NCBI GenBank assembly: GCA_030844895.1 | Contig: CM061231.1 | Span: 130,791,023-130,855,022, forward strand | Reading direction: 5' to 3' | DNA: 64,000 nucleotides | From: Ambrosia x helenae | Lineage: Eukaryota; Streptophyta; Magnoliopsida; Asterales; Asteraceae | Shown here: piece after piece, positions 1 through 10,818 of the stretch | Layout of the letters: each line of letters starts with the position of its first letter | Numbering within the stretch: position 1 is the first letter of the stretch | Notes under the pieces: model-generated | Database searches by the model: none | Seen by the model: the letters and a program-made list of their open reading frames with translations, nothing else | Told to the model about the DNA's origin: nothing | Position numbers and translations under genes: made by a program

Positions 1-267
1 ATTCTGATCAATAACCATAATATCCACATTATTCGGATCCCACCCAACAATTATCCGAATCCAGTTGTTGCAATGGGCCATATTCGAGGTCCATTCCCAT
101 CTTCTAAAGATTTTGTTACAAACCATATTAATTTTTTCTGAGTTCAGATGTGATTCAAGGATACCACATATACTAACACCACGGTCACTAATCCACCTCA
201 TAACCTGTTCCTGATGGTTTTTATTCCCCAATCCTCTAACATTCCAAGTAAGAATTTTAAAATCCAT
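1..267 (-). CDS. LINE (L-1) ORF2, N-terminal endonuclease part, cut by window edge
   Basis: The first 89 codons of a LINE ORF2 read leftwards from an ATG at 267-265 and run off the window. The N-terminus shows the apurinic-like (EEP) endonuclease signature: WNVRG near residue 8 and LESHL with the expected catalytic Glu at residue 38, followed by GWDPNNV. In this family the enzyme nicks target DNA and the reverse transcriptase further along the same protein copies the RNA. The ATG overlaps the end of the upstream ORF1 by 11 nt in a frame shifted by one base, so ORF2 translation would need reinitiation or a similar mechanism. No stop or frameshift is visible in this piece. The family is secure; whether the whole ORF2 is intact cannot be seen. 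Confidence 0.85.
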   Translation of the reverse strand, partial: MDFKILTWNVRGLGNKNHQEQVMRWISDRGVSICGILESHLNSEKINMVCNKIFRRWEWTSNMAHCNNWIRIIVGWDPNNVDIMVIDQN

Positions 268-2440
268 CAGACAGAATATTGTTACCTGTACCAACCAAAT
301 TATGCTGGTGTTGATCATTATCCATTCCATCCATAACCATATCAGCTGTTTTGTACTTCGGCTCCAGAATGATATCATTCTTCATGAACAGAGCTGTACC
401 ATCAGTTTCGGATTCAACTTCTTCGGCTGGTTCCACATTATCATTGTTATCCTGCATTTCATCCTCCGTCTCCTCCTCATCTCCTTGAACAGCTTGAATT
501 CCTGCAGAAAAATTGTATATACTACACAAATGGGTAAAATAACTGACAAGAGATTTTTTCCATCCCTTCAAAACATCTTTAGTTGGAACTAAACGCTTGG
601 TAATGTACTCAAGAGCTTCTCCTTTTTGCTGTGGTGTTAGATAGTCAAAGAAATTATTCGTGAGGATGCTCTCTTGTTTATTATTCCATTTCATATTAAT
701 ACCATTTTCTGTGGTTAAATTTTCATTCACTTGCTCTTGATGCCCCTCTGGCTTCCCAAATCCCTCGCCTTCCTCATCCAACAAGTTGAATTGATTATCC
801 GTTTCAATAACATTGACTTTTGATCCACGTTTTTTCTGATGTCTCCGACCAGCTTCATTGTCCTTCGGCACTGTTTGAACAGGTTGTTGCACTTCCCTAT
901 AGACCTGTTTTTGCCCAGAGGTAGAGGCTCTCATGCCTTCTCGGTCCCCGGCTTGAACATTTTGGATTGGACCCTTTCTCATGTTGATAGTATCCGACTG
1001 TTGAGTGTTAATCAGCCGATCCTGTCCCCTTTTCTCATTCCTTCCACCACCCTGCATATGAGCATATGGTCTATAGTTCCTGTTTTTCTTATTAACCACC
1101 AAGGTATATCCCTCTTCATCCACATACATAGGTTGTTTTCCTCTATGCTGTCCCACATCACTCATTCTTTCAGATCTCTGTTGTCTTTCTTTGGCTAATT
1201 CATCAGCATTTTTTGGTCGTTCTTTGCACTGTGACAAGTTATGCCCATAAACCATACAGAATTCGCATTTAGCTGGTTTATTTTGGTATTCAACTTTAAC
1301 ATCCACACTTTGGCATGGTATAATACCCACATCAGCATAGTATGCCTTCACCATATCAGGGAATTCACAATCAATCTTTATTTCAACCAGAACTCTAGCA
1401 TAACCACCTGCATCATCCGGGTTGGCACATTTACTTTTTGTGGTTTTGTCGAATTTCAATGGATTCCCTATACAACTTGCAGCTCTACAGATGATTTCAG
1501 CGTCCCATAATTCCAAAGGTAAATCTTGCAGGATAACCCACACAGGTACAGTTTTAGGGGCTGTTCTAGTTAAGCTTAAACCCGCATCCCATTTTTTCAA
1601 ACATAGAGGTAAATTACCCACCATCCACGGCCCCAATCTAAGTACTTCATCCATCCCCTGTTCTTCTTTAAACTTAAACATAAAAATACCTGCCCCATTG
1701 AAGGTTATATCTTCTATATTGTATGCCCTCCACATTTTATATATGTTGAACTTCACATAGGCTAGAGATGGGTTTGAACCCACAAAATAACCATACAGGA
1801 AATTCTTGTACCGTTCCTTAGCCTTGTTGATAATTCTCGGCTCTATGACAATTACCTTCTGTCCATCAGGTCTAATAACCGGAGGATAGTATTGAATCTT
1901 CCCTGAAAAATTGTTTTTCATTTTGCTATCCACCATTTCAGCATAAGAAATTTTATCATTGCTTGTTTGGTTTTCCTCAACTCCCATTTCAGCATCATTA
2001 TTATCCTTTTTACTTTCCTCTTCAACCCCTTTATCCTTAGTGCCACTCTGGGAGGTAAATTCCACAACCTTAATCACACCAGTATTCAACATTGATTTTT
2101 TGAGAGTGAAGCTAACATCCAGGCCTGGAACTTTCCTTTCATTACCTTCCTTCTTATCCAACTTGTATTCAAGTTCTCTCACCAACTCTTTGGTTTTTTT
2201 ACGTTTATTAGGCTTCATCCTGTTGATAATAAATTTACTATCACCAGGCTGGTAATTGGTGTTGATGAACAAGTTGTCTGAGAATTGTATTTTTCGAAAT
2301 TCACCAGTGAATTTTTGCTTTGGCATGTTCTTTTTAGCACTTCTATTCTTCGATTTCCAAATTACATGATGTTTCTTTGCAGAGTATTCCTCCTTATCAC
2401 TTTTAGTTTGTGAGTTCTCACTCAATTTCAACTTTTTCAT
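257..2440 (-). CDS. LINE (L-1) ORF1, DUF4283/zinc-knuckle RNA-binding protein
   Basis: An open frame of 727 codons, complete from ATG (2440-2438) to TAA (259-257). The N-terminal ~170 residues are Lys/Glu-rich and look disordered. Residues ~180-385 match the DUF4283-type domain seen in plant LINE ORF1 proteins (KIQYYPPVI, YGYFVG, GPWMVGNLPLCLKKW, LPLELW). A CCHC zinc knuckle (CEFCMVYGHNLSQC) follows, with C392, C395, H400 and C405. A basic, Gln-rich linker leads to an acidic C-terminus. Such proteins bind the LINE RNA and accompany it to the target site. ORF2 overlaps its last 11 nt. This is the only intact LINE ORF1 in the window; the other copies are broken, so L-1 may be the youngest or a different lineage. 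Confidence 0.88.
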   Translation of the reverse strand: MKKLKLSENSQTKSDKEEYSAKKHHVIWKSKNRSAKKNMPKQKFTGEFRKIQFSDNLFINTNYQPGDSKFIINRMKPNKRKKTKELVRELEYKLDKKEGNERKVPGLDVSFTLKKSMLNTGVIKVVEFTSQSGTKDKGVEEESKKDNNDAEMGVEENQTSNDKISYAEMVDSKMKNNFSGKIQYYPPVIRPDGQKVIVIEPRIINKAKERYKNFLYGYFVGSNPSLAYVKFNIYKMWRAYNIEDITFNGAGIFMFKFKEEQGMDEVLRLGPWMVGNLPLCLKKWDAGLSLTRTAPKTVPVWVILQDLPLELWDAEIICRAASCIGNPLKFDKTTKSKCANPDDAGGYARVLVEIKIDCEFPDMVKAYYADVGIIPCQSVDVKVEYQNKPAKCEFCMVYGHNLSQCKERPKNADELAKERQQRSERMSDVGQHRGKQPMYVDEEGYTLVVNKKNRNYRPYAHMQGGGRNEKRGQDRLINTQQSDTINMRKGPIQNVQAGDREGMRASTSGQKQVYREVQQPVQTVPKDNEAGRRHQKKRGSKVNVIETDNQFNLLDEEGEGFGKPEGHQEQVNENLTTENGINMKWNNKQESILTNNFFDYLTPQQKGEALEYITKRLVPTKDVLKGWKKSLVSYFTHLCSIYNFSAGIQAVQGDEEETEDEMQDNNDNVEPAEEVESETDGTALFMKNDIILEPKYKTADMVMDGMDNDQHQHNLVGTGNNILSDGF

Positions 2441-2573
2441 AGATGAATTATCTTCTGATTCAACTTCAGTAATTCCTTTAGGCTCACTATTAGGGTTTAT
2501 GGTTTAGGTTTAGGGTTTGGGGTTTGGGGTTTAGGGGTTAGGGGTTAGGGTTAGGGTTTAGGGTTTAGGGTTT
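2441..2573 (-). promoter_or_regulatory. 5' end of LINE L-1: short leader and telomere-like (CCCTAAA)n
   Basis: Read on the minus strand, about 85 bases of variant telomeric repeats (CCCTAAA, CCCTAA, CCCCTAA, CCCCAAA; about 2490-2573) come directly before a ~50-base leader and the ORF1 ATG. The repeats match the plant telo-box AAACCCTA, a known element of plant promoters of translation-related genes. They are degenerate and short, so this is not a telomere. The same arrangement stands before three other LINE ORF1s in this window, so the repeats look like part of the element's 5' end. Confidence 0.7.
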
Positions 2574-5278
2574 TTTTTTTGGGAAAAGGGGAGAATCTTT
2601 AACCCTCTTGAAATCTTTTTGATCCATGTTAAGCCCAGTAGCATAAGCCCAACCCACCCCCTAAAACTCTAAGTCCACTTAACCACTTAAACCACTGCCT
2701 AATTCTTTCAAAATAGCTACCCTGGCCCACAACTATAACCTTCTCAATCTTTACAATACGGCCCAGCATTATATATCTCCATTTACATATCCTCAGCCCA
2801 ATAATAAACCTTCCCAGCACTACTAACAATCCCATTGAATTCAATATACTCCCATATTCTCATTAGCCCACTAAACTCTCTACAACCTTCAAATTCACAA
2901 TCCGTATTAAGTATTAACACTACAATTAGCAACCATTAAATTTCCCATCCAAAACATCCAGCTTATGAAGCACCAACCCCAGGCCCAATACCTACTATCT
3001 CCAATCTCAACAACCCTGATCCAATAAGCCCCCTTCAACAGAAAATCTAAACATAATCTGTGCTCTAAGATCCACTTAATGCCCAAGAAAACTAACACAT
3101 ATAACCACCCCTTAATACTACTTCTCATTCTTTCAAAACCAATCTTCATATTGACAAGAATTTTGATCACCACCAAACAAGTTTTAACCAAATGCAAAAG
3201 ATGAAGGCCATCCTCAGCACCTAAAAGGAATGTAATTACCTCAATATCCATAAGAACTTCCATCAAACTAATGACTCCACAAAAATAATCCATCCTTTAA
3301 GTATTCTTGTTAAAACAAAAAGTGGTAGTAAGAACTTTGACTTTGATAGGAACTACCAAAGTCAAAAGCAGCTTAAAAACAACTGCAACCAGTAAATCCA
3401 AACAATGCCTATAATCTTTAACAACCTCCACAAAAACAGTGGCATTATTAAACATAGTTTGGCTACGGATTTTCAGACTAAACCACATACCAGCAGGCAG
3501 CTTCCACACCGTCAGCCAAAAATGAAACCTGAAAGAAACACACAGCAAAGGAAGATAAACCTTGCTGCTCACATACCACTGCAGCTGTTTGACCCATGAA
3601 TATACATATAAAGCAACCCACTTCCAGATTTGCAGCCTGCTGTCAAAACAGACCATATAATCCCTTTGTAAATAATTACTACAACACACAAAGACTATTT
3701 CACCCCTGCACACCATAATTCTAATAGCAGCCTCAACCACACTCCTCTTCATGATCACACCCCAACCCAAAGTGACCCATCCAGACTAATCCCAAATGGG
3801 ATTGACACACAAGACTCAACAATTTGAAAGCAAGAAAACAAGCTTAGAAAAATTACCAACAGGATTTTGAGGGTTCCCATACTGTTGGATAGAGCTAGAA
3901 ATAAAAAGAAGTGAAAAAATAATGTCCTATAGCCAACAGTATAGTCCATCCTTATGTCTCCCTTGTTTAAGCTCCCCATGAGCCTCAATAATCCTAACCA
4001 CCAATCACACCACGCAGACCTGCACCAGAGTGTCAATAATGGACCAAGGTCTCTGTGCAAGAAAAAACCCCATAGTTGCTTAACAGACCCACCCCCTTAC
4101 CCAGTAAAGAAAACAAACAAGACAAGACAGAATAGGAATAAAAGAGAGCAGTTAAGAAATGAATACAGGTCTCTACCCATCGTATTTTATGTCTCCTTAT
4201 ACCTCCAAATCCCATAAGTATTCCCTCTCCCCTAAGAAAATGCTCATAAAACTCACACAGGTTTACACCAAAACACACACCCATATTACAATGGTTTTTG
4301 CTCCTCTGCACAGTTCTAGAAATCAATAAAAACCACATAAAAAACCAAGAAATGAAGGGGAACAATGACCTATAAACAGAGGAACAATGCTTCCTTATCT
4401 CTCCAAGGGTAATGCAAACCTCCTGCATACAACTACCTAGAACCCCATAGGCAAAGGTGAAAGCATTCATACTGGTTAAAGAGGAACCATTATGCATGCA
4501 ATATCCTAACTTCCTATGTTTAAAACCCAGAAATAGAACCACAGGTGTATGAAAAACACACCAGCCACATAACACTAGGTTGGGACTAGAATCTAAGGTG
4601 ACTACCCATAAGCTTTTATGAATCCATATAACTCCTTGGTTCCCATGATATCCCTCCCCACCCATCTAAATGGATGTACAAGACTCAAGACACCAAATCA
4701 AGAAAAGGTATAGAAAGGAGAATAACTTCAAGGTTTCAAGGTCATATCCAGATCTATTAAAGATAAAAGACACATCAAAGGATAGGAACCTAATAATATG
4801 ACCTTGATCCATCCTTATGACTCCCAGCCTCTGTCTTATCCCAAGACCATACAATCCTAATCTTCTTTCACAACTAGTAGAATTGATGCTAGATCTGTAG
4901 CCAGAATTAATCATCAACAGAGAAGTATGGATTTTCCCATACCAAAACAGTAACAAATCAGAAAAAAGACTAGAACAACAGGAAGTATGGATTTTTCCAT
5001 ACCAGATTTCTACCCAACACTGAAAAGACCACCTTATGACTCCCAAACATCCCACATACCCCCCTGCCCATGACCAGACCTTATGAACTGCAACACCAGT
5101 GTGAAAAACACAATAATCCAACCCAGCTCCAGAATCACTCCATTTACCAATATGTTATAATTTGGTCTATTAGTATAAGATATCCCCCATGGCCTAAGGC
5201 CATCCCTCAAACAAACCCAATCCAAGTACCCACCCACCCATATAAAAATGACTAAAATGAAAAAGTACAAGTAAGTCA
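2571..5278 (-). other. LINE L-2 3' UTR and poly(A) tail
   Basis: Between the L-2 ORF2 stop (5281-5279) and a run of ten A (2580-2571 on the minus strand) lie about 2.7 kb with no convincing gene; the open frames here are short and have no recognisable domain. The stretch is sprinkled with TGGGCY/RGCCCA hexamers (for example near 2636, 2757, 2795, 2866 and 2975). Two short imperfect hairpins of the form GTATGG...CCATAC lie near 4923-4945 and 4983-5003. The tail runs directly into the telomere-like 5' end of L-1, giving a head-to-tail LINE pair. Assignment to the 3' UTR rests on position, orientation and the tail. Confidence 0.65.
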
Positions 5279-6104
5279 TTAAACCTGCTTTGAAGGATCT
5301 TTCCATTCCATCTTGAAGCCCCACTTTCTGCTTAGCTGAATACTGCTCTTAGAAACTTTAATCCTCAATCCCATCAGTTTGAGTCTCACAGTTTCCTGAA
5401 TATATTTGCATAAATCATCCACACTCCTAGATTTCTTCTAGAACAGCCCGAGATTTCTTTCCTGCCACAAAAATAAACTATAGCAGCCAACATCAATCTT
5501 TGAATGATGCTTTTAATAGTCTTCTTCATAGGCAACCCTGCCAAGCTATTAACACATTCCAACAGATTATCAGGAAACTGATTAAGTTCAGCAACATCCT
5601 TTAGTCTCTTCCACACTTCAAAGGGATAATTGCATTGAAAAAACAGATGCTCATGACTATCTCTTTCTTTGCCACAAAAGCCACACCACAACACATCCTT
5701 AGCATCCCACCTCACCAACTATCCTGTGTTAACAATCTCTCCTGAATAGCCAACCACAAAGTAAAAGAGTGCCTAGGAATAGCTTGACTAAACCAGACTA
5801 ACTTAGCCCAAGGAGCAGGAGGTTTAGTCAGGCTCAGATCTTTAAAAACAGTACTAGTTGAGTATGATTCATACGTTTCCAAACTAGTTTTCCAAAAAGT
5901 GACATCCTTTTTACCATACACCAAGTTAGGAGGGGACAATGAGAATAAACATGGAAACTTCCTCCTCCATTCCTCTGGCCACATCCACTTTCCATTGGAG
6001 ATTACCTCAGACACCTTAGTACTCAAATGAAACCCAGCCCTATGAATCTCTCTAGGTGAAATAAAGAATGACAGAGGACTAAGTGGACACCAGTTGTCAT
6101 ACTA
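5279..6104 (-). pseudogene. LINE L-2 ORF2 C-terminal remnant (zf-RVT region)
   Basis: The C-terminal end of a LINE ORF2, truncated at its 5' side at about 6104, where it meets an oppositely oriented LINE. It begins at the motif YDNW and continues through the zinc-binding reverse-transcriptase region (zf-RVT): KLVWFSQAIPRHSFTLWLA, then CGFCGKERDSHEHLFFQC. It ends in KDPSKQV before a stop at 5281-5279. The reading frame changes near 5712-5718 and again near 5400, so it cannot make a continuous product. The endonuclease and the catalytic core of the reverse transcriptase are absent. It follows the same plan as the better preserved ORF2 at 45133-48802. Confidence 0.8.
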
Positions 6105-6403
6105 GACTGAAGTGTCACACCCCTCAAGACAATACTGTTTGGAGTGTAGTCAACAGATTGGTGTTTGCTGCGGCGATGTATTATGTTTGGCAGGAACGTA
6201 ATCGTCGTACTCAGGAGGGAATTAATAGAACCGTGGAGGAAGTGGGGAGTCTTATCAAGAATTCTGTTAAGCTCCGACTGTTGGGGCTGCCCTTATTGAA
6301 AATTGCCACATCCCTGGAAGTGGTTCGCGTGTGGGACATTCATGGAGTCCAGTGGGTCAACCTGAACAAACCTCCTCAAAGTGTTAATAATGGGTCTACA
6401 TAA
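6105..6403 (+). pseudogene. LINE L-3 ORF2 C-terminal remnant, 5'-truncated
   Basis: About 95 codons of the extreme C-terminus of a LINE ORF2, ending at TAA 6401-6403. The motif YYVWQERNRR and the following leucine-rich tail match the equivalent piece of L-7 (YYIWQERNLR near 48600). The endonuclease, reverse transcriptase and zinc-binding parts are missing. The left end meets L-2 head to head at about 6105, so one of the two was truncated or broken by the other. A 5' truncation is normal for LINEs that stop reverse transcription early. Confidence 0.75.
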
Positions 6404-7570
6404 TCTGCCTCCCTTTACCACGGTGTGGATTCTTGTTATGATTATTTGGGGTTCCTGGGTTGCAGCTGGAGTTATGGGCTTTGAGATCGAGTCTGCCTGG
6501 CCTGAGAAACTAATCACACTCCTATTGAAAATCTGGATTAACCCCTTGTCTCACTTTCACTCTTTTACATTTACTTTTGTTTTTGGGATTGGGTGGGTGT
6601 GGGGTTGGGCCGTGTTTTGCAGCTATCCTGGTGATTGGTCTAGGTTGGGTTGGGACAGGGGCTGGGTCACCTTTATTGGGTTCTATATGGGGTGGGTTGG
6701 TCACAGGTTTAACATACTTCAAGATATGTTGACAACGCCCAGTAAGCTGATGCGTTTGGATCTTGGGCATGCTTGGATAATCAAGAGCTGGTGGCGTCAG
6801 GTTTACGTGGGCTGTCCTTATTTGTGGTGGGCTGTTGTCATCCGTCACTTGTCTAACCAGGCCCATACCTATGTGTGCAATAGTAAAACTGAAGATTTGA
6901 AGGCCCATCTTAGGGGTTATTGGGTTTTTATGTGCAGCTGCATTCCAGCTTGGGAGTTTATGTGCAGCTGCATTCTGGCTTCTATCGGGCTGGGCCAGGG
7001 GATGGGCTGGGTTCACGTTTGTGGGGCAGGGCTCATGGGTTGGCTTGGAGGTATAAGGGGGTGGAGGGTAGACTCAACCCATAGTTTTTCTTGGAGGCCT
7101 TGGGTGGTTTGCTTTCTTTTCTCTGTCATTTGGACTCTAGGATCCCTCTCTTTTACCTTTCCTTTGTTGCCAATGTTTGATAGTTGGAGTTGTTGTTTGG
7201 CGGATTTAGGTTTGTCCTGTGTTTGGGTTAAAAACACAAAACCGGGAGTCATAAGGATGGACTGGATAGGGGTGGTGTCCTTTCGGTGGAAGCCCAATTT
7301 GTTCTATACCCTGATTCCAGGATCCCTGTTTGTTGTGTGGCCAGGGAGTCCTAACATTTATGTTTATGTGTGTTATTTTGGGTGTATCATTAACGGGGGT
7401 TGGGACAGGTTCATTCCGAACGCGTGCATGAAATTCTGCTGGTGCACATACACTGTTCTGTTTTGGAATGCTACTGCTGCTTCTCGGTCCTCAAATTTGA
7501 TGGTGTTGGGTCTTGCGTGGCTATCCTACACTAAGACCTGGTGGCATCAAACTATTTCGTTTCCGAACAC
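6404..7570 (+). other. LINE L-3 3' UTR, left segment
   Basis: A 3' UTR interrupted at 7570 by the Athila array; it resumes at 25681. It holds at least nine TGGGCY/RGCCCA hexamers by eye (for example near 6476, 6605, 6808, 6826, 6858, 6901, 6990, 7003 and 7292). A 413-codon open frame runs through it, but it has no recognisable domain, has a Trp/Cys/Phe-rich composition typical of random translation, and runs into the LTR, so I do not call a gene. Confidence 0.65.
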
Positions 7571-7836
7571 TGATGAACGGGGCCAATCATGGTGTTTAAG
7601 ATGCTTAATTGTGTGCTTTTAATGTTGGTTGAGTGATTATATGCCTTGAATAAGATAACTACGCTACATTGTATGATTGCAGGTAAAGCGGCTAAAATGG
7701 ATAGACTTAATCAAGATGGAATTGTGTAGCGTGTGAGCCAAAGGAAAATGATCAAGTCGCGTACACTTGAAAGCGAGCATGGATGCTGAAGCGTTGAAGA
7801 GGAACTTTGAATAAGCCAAGAGCACCTGAGTCGAGG

Positions 7837-8655
7837 ACTACTACTACTACTACTACCACTACTACCACTACTACCACTACTACTACTACTACTACCACCA
7901 CTACTACCACTACTACCACTACTACCACTACTACCACTACTACCACTACTACCACTACCACTACTACTACTACCACTACTACTACTACCACTACTACTAC
8001 TACCACTACTACTACTACCACCACTACTACTACCACCACTACTACTACCACCACTACTACTACCACTACTACTACCACCACTACCACCACCACTACCACC
8101 ACCACTACCACCACCACTACCACCACCACTACCACCACCACTACCACCACCACTACCACCACCACTACCACCACTACTACCACCACTACTACCACCACTA
8201 CCACCACCACTACCACCACCACTACCACTACCACTACCACTACCACTACCACTACCACTACCACTACCACTACCACTACCACTACCACTACCACTACCAC
8301 TACCACTACCACTACCACTACCACTACCACTACGACCACCACTACTACCACCACTACCACCACCACTACCACCACCACTACCACCACCACTACCCCCACT
8401 ACTACTACCACCACTACTACCACCACTACTACCACCACTACTACCACCACTACCACCACCACTACCACCACTACGACCACTACTACTACCACCACTACTA
8501 CTACCACTACTACTACCACTACTACTACCACTACTACTACTACCACTACCACTACTACCACTACTACTACCACTACTACTACCACTACTACTACCACTAC
8601 TACTACCACTACTACTACCACTACTACTACCACCACTACTACTACTACCACTACC

Positions 8656-8687
<32 letters not shown>

Positions 8688-8799
8688 CACCACCACTACT
8701 ACTACCACCACCACTACTACTACCACCACTACTACTACTACCACCACTACTACTACTACCACCACTACTACTACTACCACCACTACTACTACTACCACC

Positions 8800-8831
<32 letters not shown>

Positions 8832-9803
8832 CACCACTACTACTACTACCACCACTACTACTACTACTACCACTACTACTACTACTACCACTACTACCAC
8901 CACTACTACTACTACTACTACCACTACTACTACTACTACTACCACTACTACCACTACCACTACCACTACCACTACCACTACCACTACCACTACCACTACC
9001 ACTACCACTACCACTACCACTACCACTACCACTACCACTACCACTACCACTACCACTACCACTACCACTACCACTACCACTACCACTACCACTACTACTA
9101 CCACCACCACTACCACCACCACTACCACCACCACTACCACCACCACTACCACTACCACTACGACTACCACTACGACTACCACTACGTGGTATCCTGGGCA
9201 GCAGGATAGAGTGGGCTTCCCTTGGTCGAAGGCAACAATGAAGTTAACGATTCCAATTAAACGCTAGGCTGTGGTTCCTCAGTTCAGCCAGCTAAGAGTC
9301 GGCAAAGACCTAGCTGTCGAGGAATGAAAGAAGTCGCTTTCTAGGAGAAGGAGTACGAGGAAGTCGACTACCACTACGACTACCACTACGACTACCACTA
9401 CGACTACCACTACTACTACGACTACCACTACGACTACCACTACGACTACCACCACGACTACCACCACGACCACCACTACCACCACCACTACCACCACCAC
9501 TACCACCACCACTACCACCACCACTACCACCACCACTACCACCACCACTACCACCACCACTACCACCACCACTACCACCACCACTACCACCACCACCACC
9601 ACCACCACTACCACCACCACTACCACCACCACCACCACCACCACTACCACCACCACTACCACCACCACTACCACTACCACTACCACTACCACTACTACAC
9701 CACCACCACCACTACTACTACTACTACTACCACTACGACTACCACTACGACTACTACCACCACCACCACCACCACCACCACCACCACCACCACCACCACC
9801 ACC

Positions 9804-9833
<30 letters not shown>
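7837..9833 (+). repeat. Giant (ACY)n trinucleotide array
   Basis: Two blocks of ACN triplets (7837-9186 and 9367-9833) flank a 180-bp unique island. Nearly all triplets are ACT or ACC, with a few ACG and one CCC near 8392. They form local higher-order patterns: long ACCACT hexamer runs (about 8220-8330 and 8945-9090), ACCACCACCACT runs (about 8085-8160 and 9475-9600), and ACTACTACTACC-like runs (about 8510-8630). One phase slip occurs near 9697. The matching site in LTR-D has only about 85 bp. Continuous poly-Thr (plus) and poly-Val (minus) translations are a trivial result of the triplet unit and are not genes. Confidence 0.95.
9187..9366. other. Unique 180-bp island inside the ACY array
   Basis: Non-repetitive sequence separates the two ACY blocks. 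I do not find it in the other three LTRs, and it shows no open frame, tail or terminal repeats. It may be captured DNA or a relic of the LTR sequence before expansion. Origin unknown. Confidence 0.6.
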
Positions 9834-9834
<1 letters not shown>

Positions 9835-10624
9835 GCTAGGTCACACATAAGACAAAAAAAAAGAGTGAATATATTGAAGACACATTCTTTGGACGGCAAT
9901 CAGGGGGAGTTTTGTCGAGGCAGACAAAGAACAAGGGGATGGAGGCTTCTACCCTAGCCATGAGCGGCTAACCTCCCGTGATCCTCTCCGGGTGAATGGT
10001 TAGTTATCTTTGCAAGGTTTTATGTTTGTCAAATAATTGAATTGAGATTTGAATATTTAAACTTTCGGTTTCGATTGTGGTTTATTTTTAATATTGATGT
10101 TGAACGTTTATTGAATGGTTAATTTGTTTGGATTTCATCAACCAACGCGGTTTATTATCGAGGGTCATTGAATACTTGCAAGTTGTGGCTTTCAATATTA
10201 CGAGTCATTAAGATATTGTTAGGTGATAATCAACTGAGTCAACAGTCGCGGTCTAGTTATCGGCTGTCACAAAGTCATTAATCAACCTTCTTTATCAATC
10301 ATATTAATCCACATATCATGTCTATGTGATATCAATTGGCAAACTATATTAACCTTGTCTAAAGTGATTAACCGGGATCCTGGAGAGGTCACCATTTCTT
10401 TAATCGTTTACAATTCACTTTTCCTTTCGTTGTTTTTATTATTTGCAAATTCATCAAAAAATCAAACCAATCAATTTTATATTTCCGTCTAGTTTAATTT
10501 AGTTGTTAAAAAATAACACTTTCCACAATACTCCTCGTGGTTCGACACCCGACTTACCCTAACTAATAAGGTAGTTGGTCTTTTCTAAAAATCTTATTTT
10601 TGACCGGTCCTTCGACACCGATCA

Positions 10625-10818
10625 AATTTTGGCGCCGTTGCCGGGGAGTCATGCGCAAAGTGTTTTTTTTTATTTAGTTTAATTAAAAAAAAATTCCCAA
10701 AAAAAAAAAACAAAAAACAAAAAAAATCCAAAAATATTTAGTCTCTGTTTGTTTTATTTATTGTTCAGTATTACGCTCGGTTTTCTTGTTTGTTTTGTGC
10801 AGGCAATTCTTCAGTTGC
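10625..10818 (+). promoter_or_regulatory. Athila primer-binding site and leader
   Basis: Five bases after LTR-A, 10630-10647 read TGGCGCCGTTGCCGGGGA, complementary to the 3' end of plant tRNA-Asp, the usual primer for Athila and related elements. The leader that follows is A/T-rich with several A and T runs and ends before the first in-frame ATG of gag at 10819. PBS remnants after LTR-B and LTR-C are cut back to AATTTTG. Confidence 0.9.

Larger units (their letters stand above)
7571..10624 (+). repeat. Athila LTR-A (3.05 kb, contains microsatellite expansion)
   Basis: The left LTR runs from TGAT (7571) to ATCA (10624). Its first ~265 bases and its last ~790 bases match LTR-D almost base for base. 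The difference in length (3054 against 1161 bp) is accounted for by the microsatellite between 7837 and 9833. The right half holds the sequence shared by all four LTRs, from the ATGAGCGGCTAA motif through the GACCGGTCCTTCGACACCG end. Confidence 0.9.

Noticed and set aside
6000..6200. Twin-priming inversion of a single LINE at the 6105 joint
   Set aside because: Both halves carry their own C-terminal ORF2 and 3' UTR, so two LINEs meet head to head; twin priming would give one 3' end.
6381..7622. 413-codon open frame on the plus strand
   Set aside because: It lies in a LINE 3' UTR, runs into an LTR, has a random-looking Trp/Cys/Phe-rich composition and no known motif.
7752..9267. Very long poly-Thr (plus) and poly-Val (minus) open frames
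   Set aside because: They are automatic translations of the ACY triplet array in an LTR; no start context, no domain, and both strands are open for the same reason.
9279..9899. Poly-Val/Gly/Ser frame on the minus strand
   Set aside because: It is the second block of the same trinucleotide array; the change of residue reflects a phase slip near 9697.
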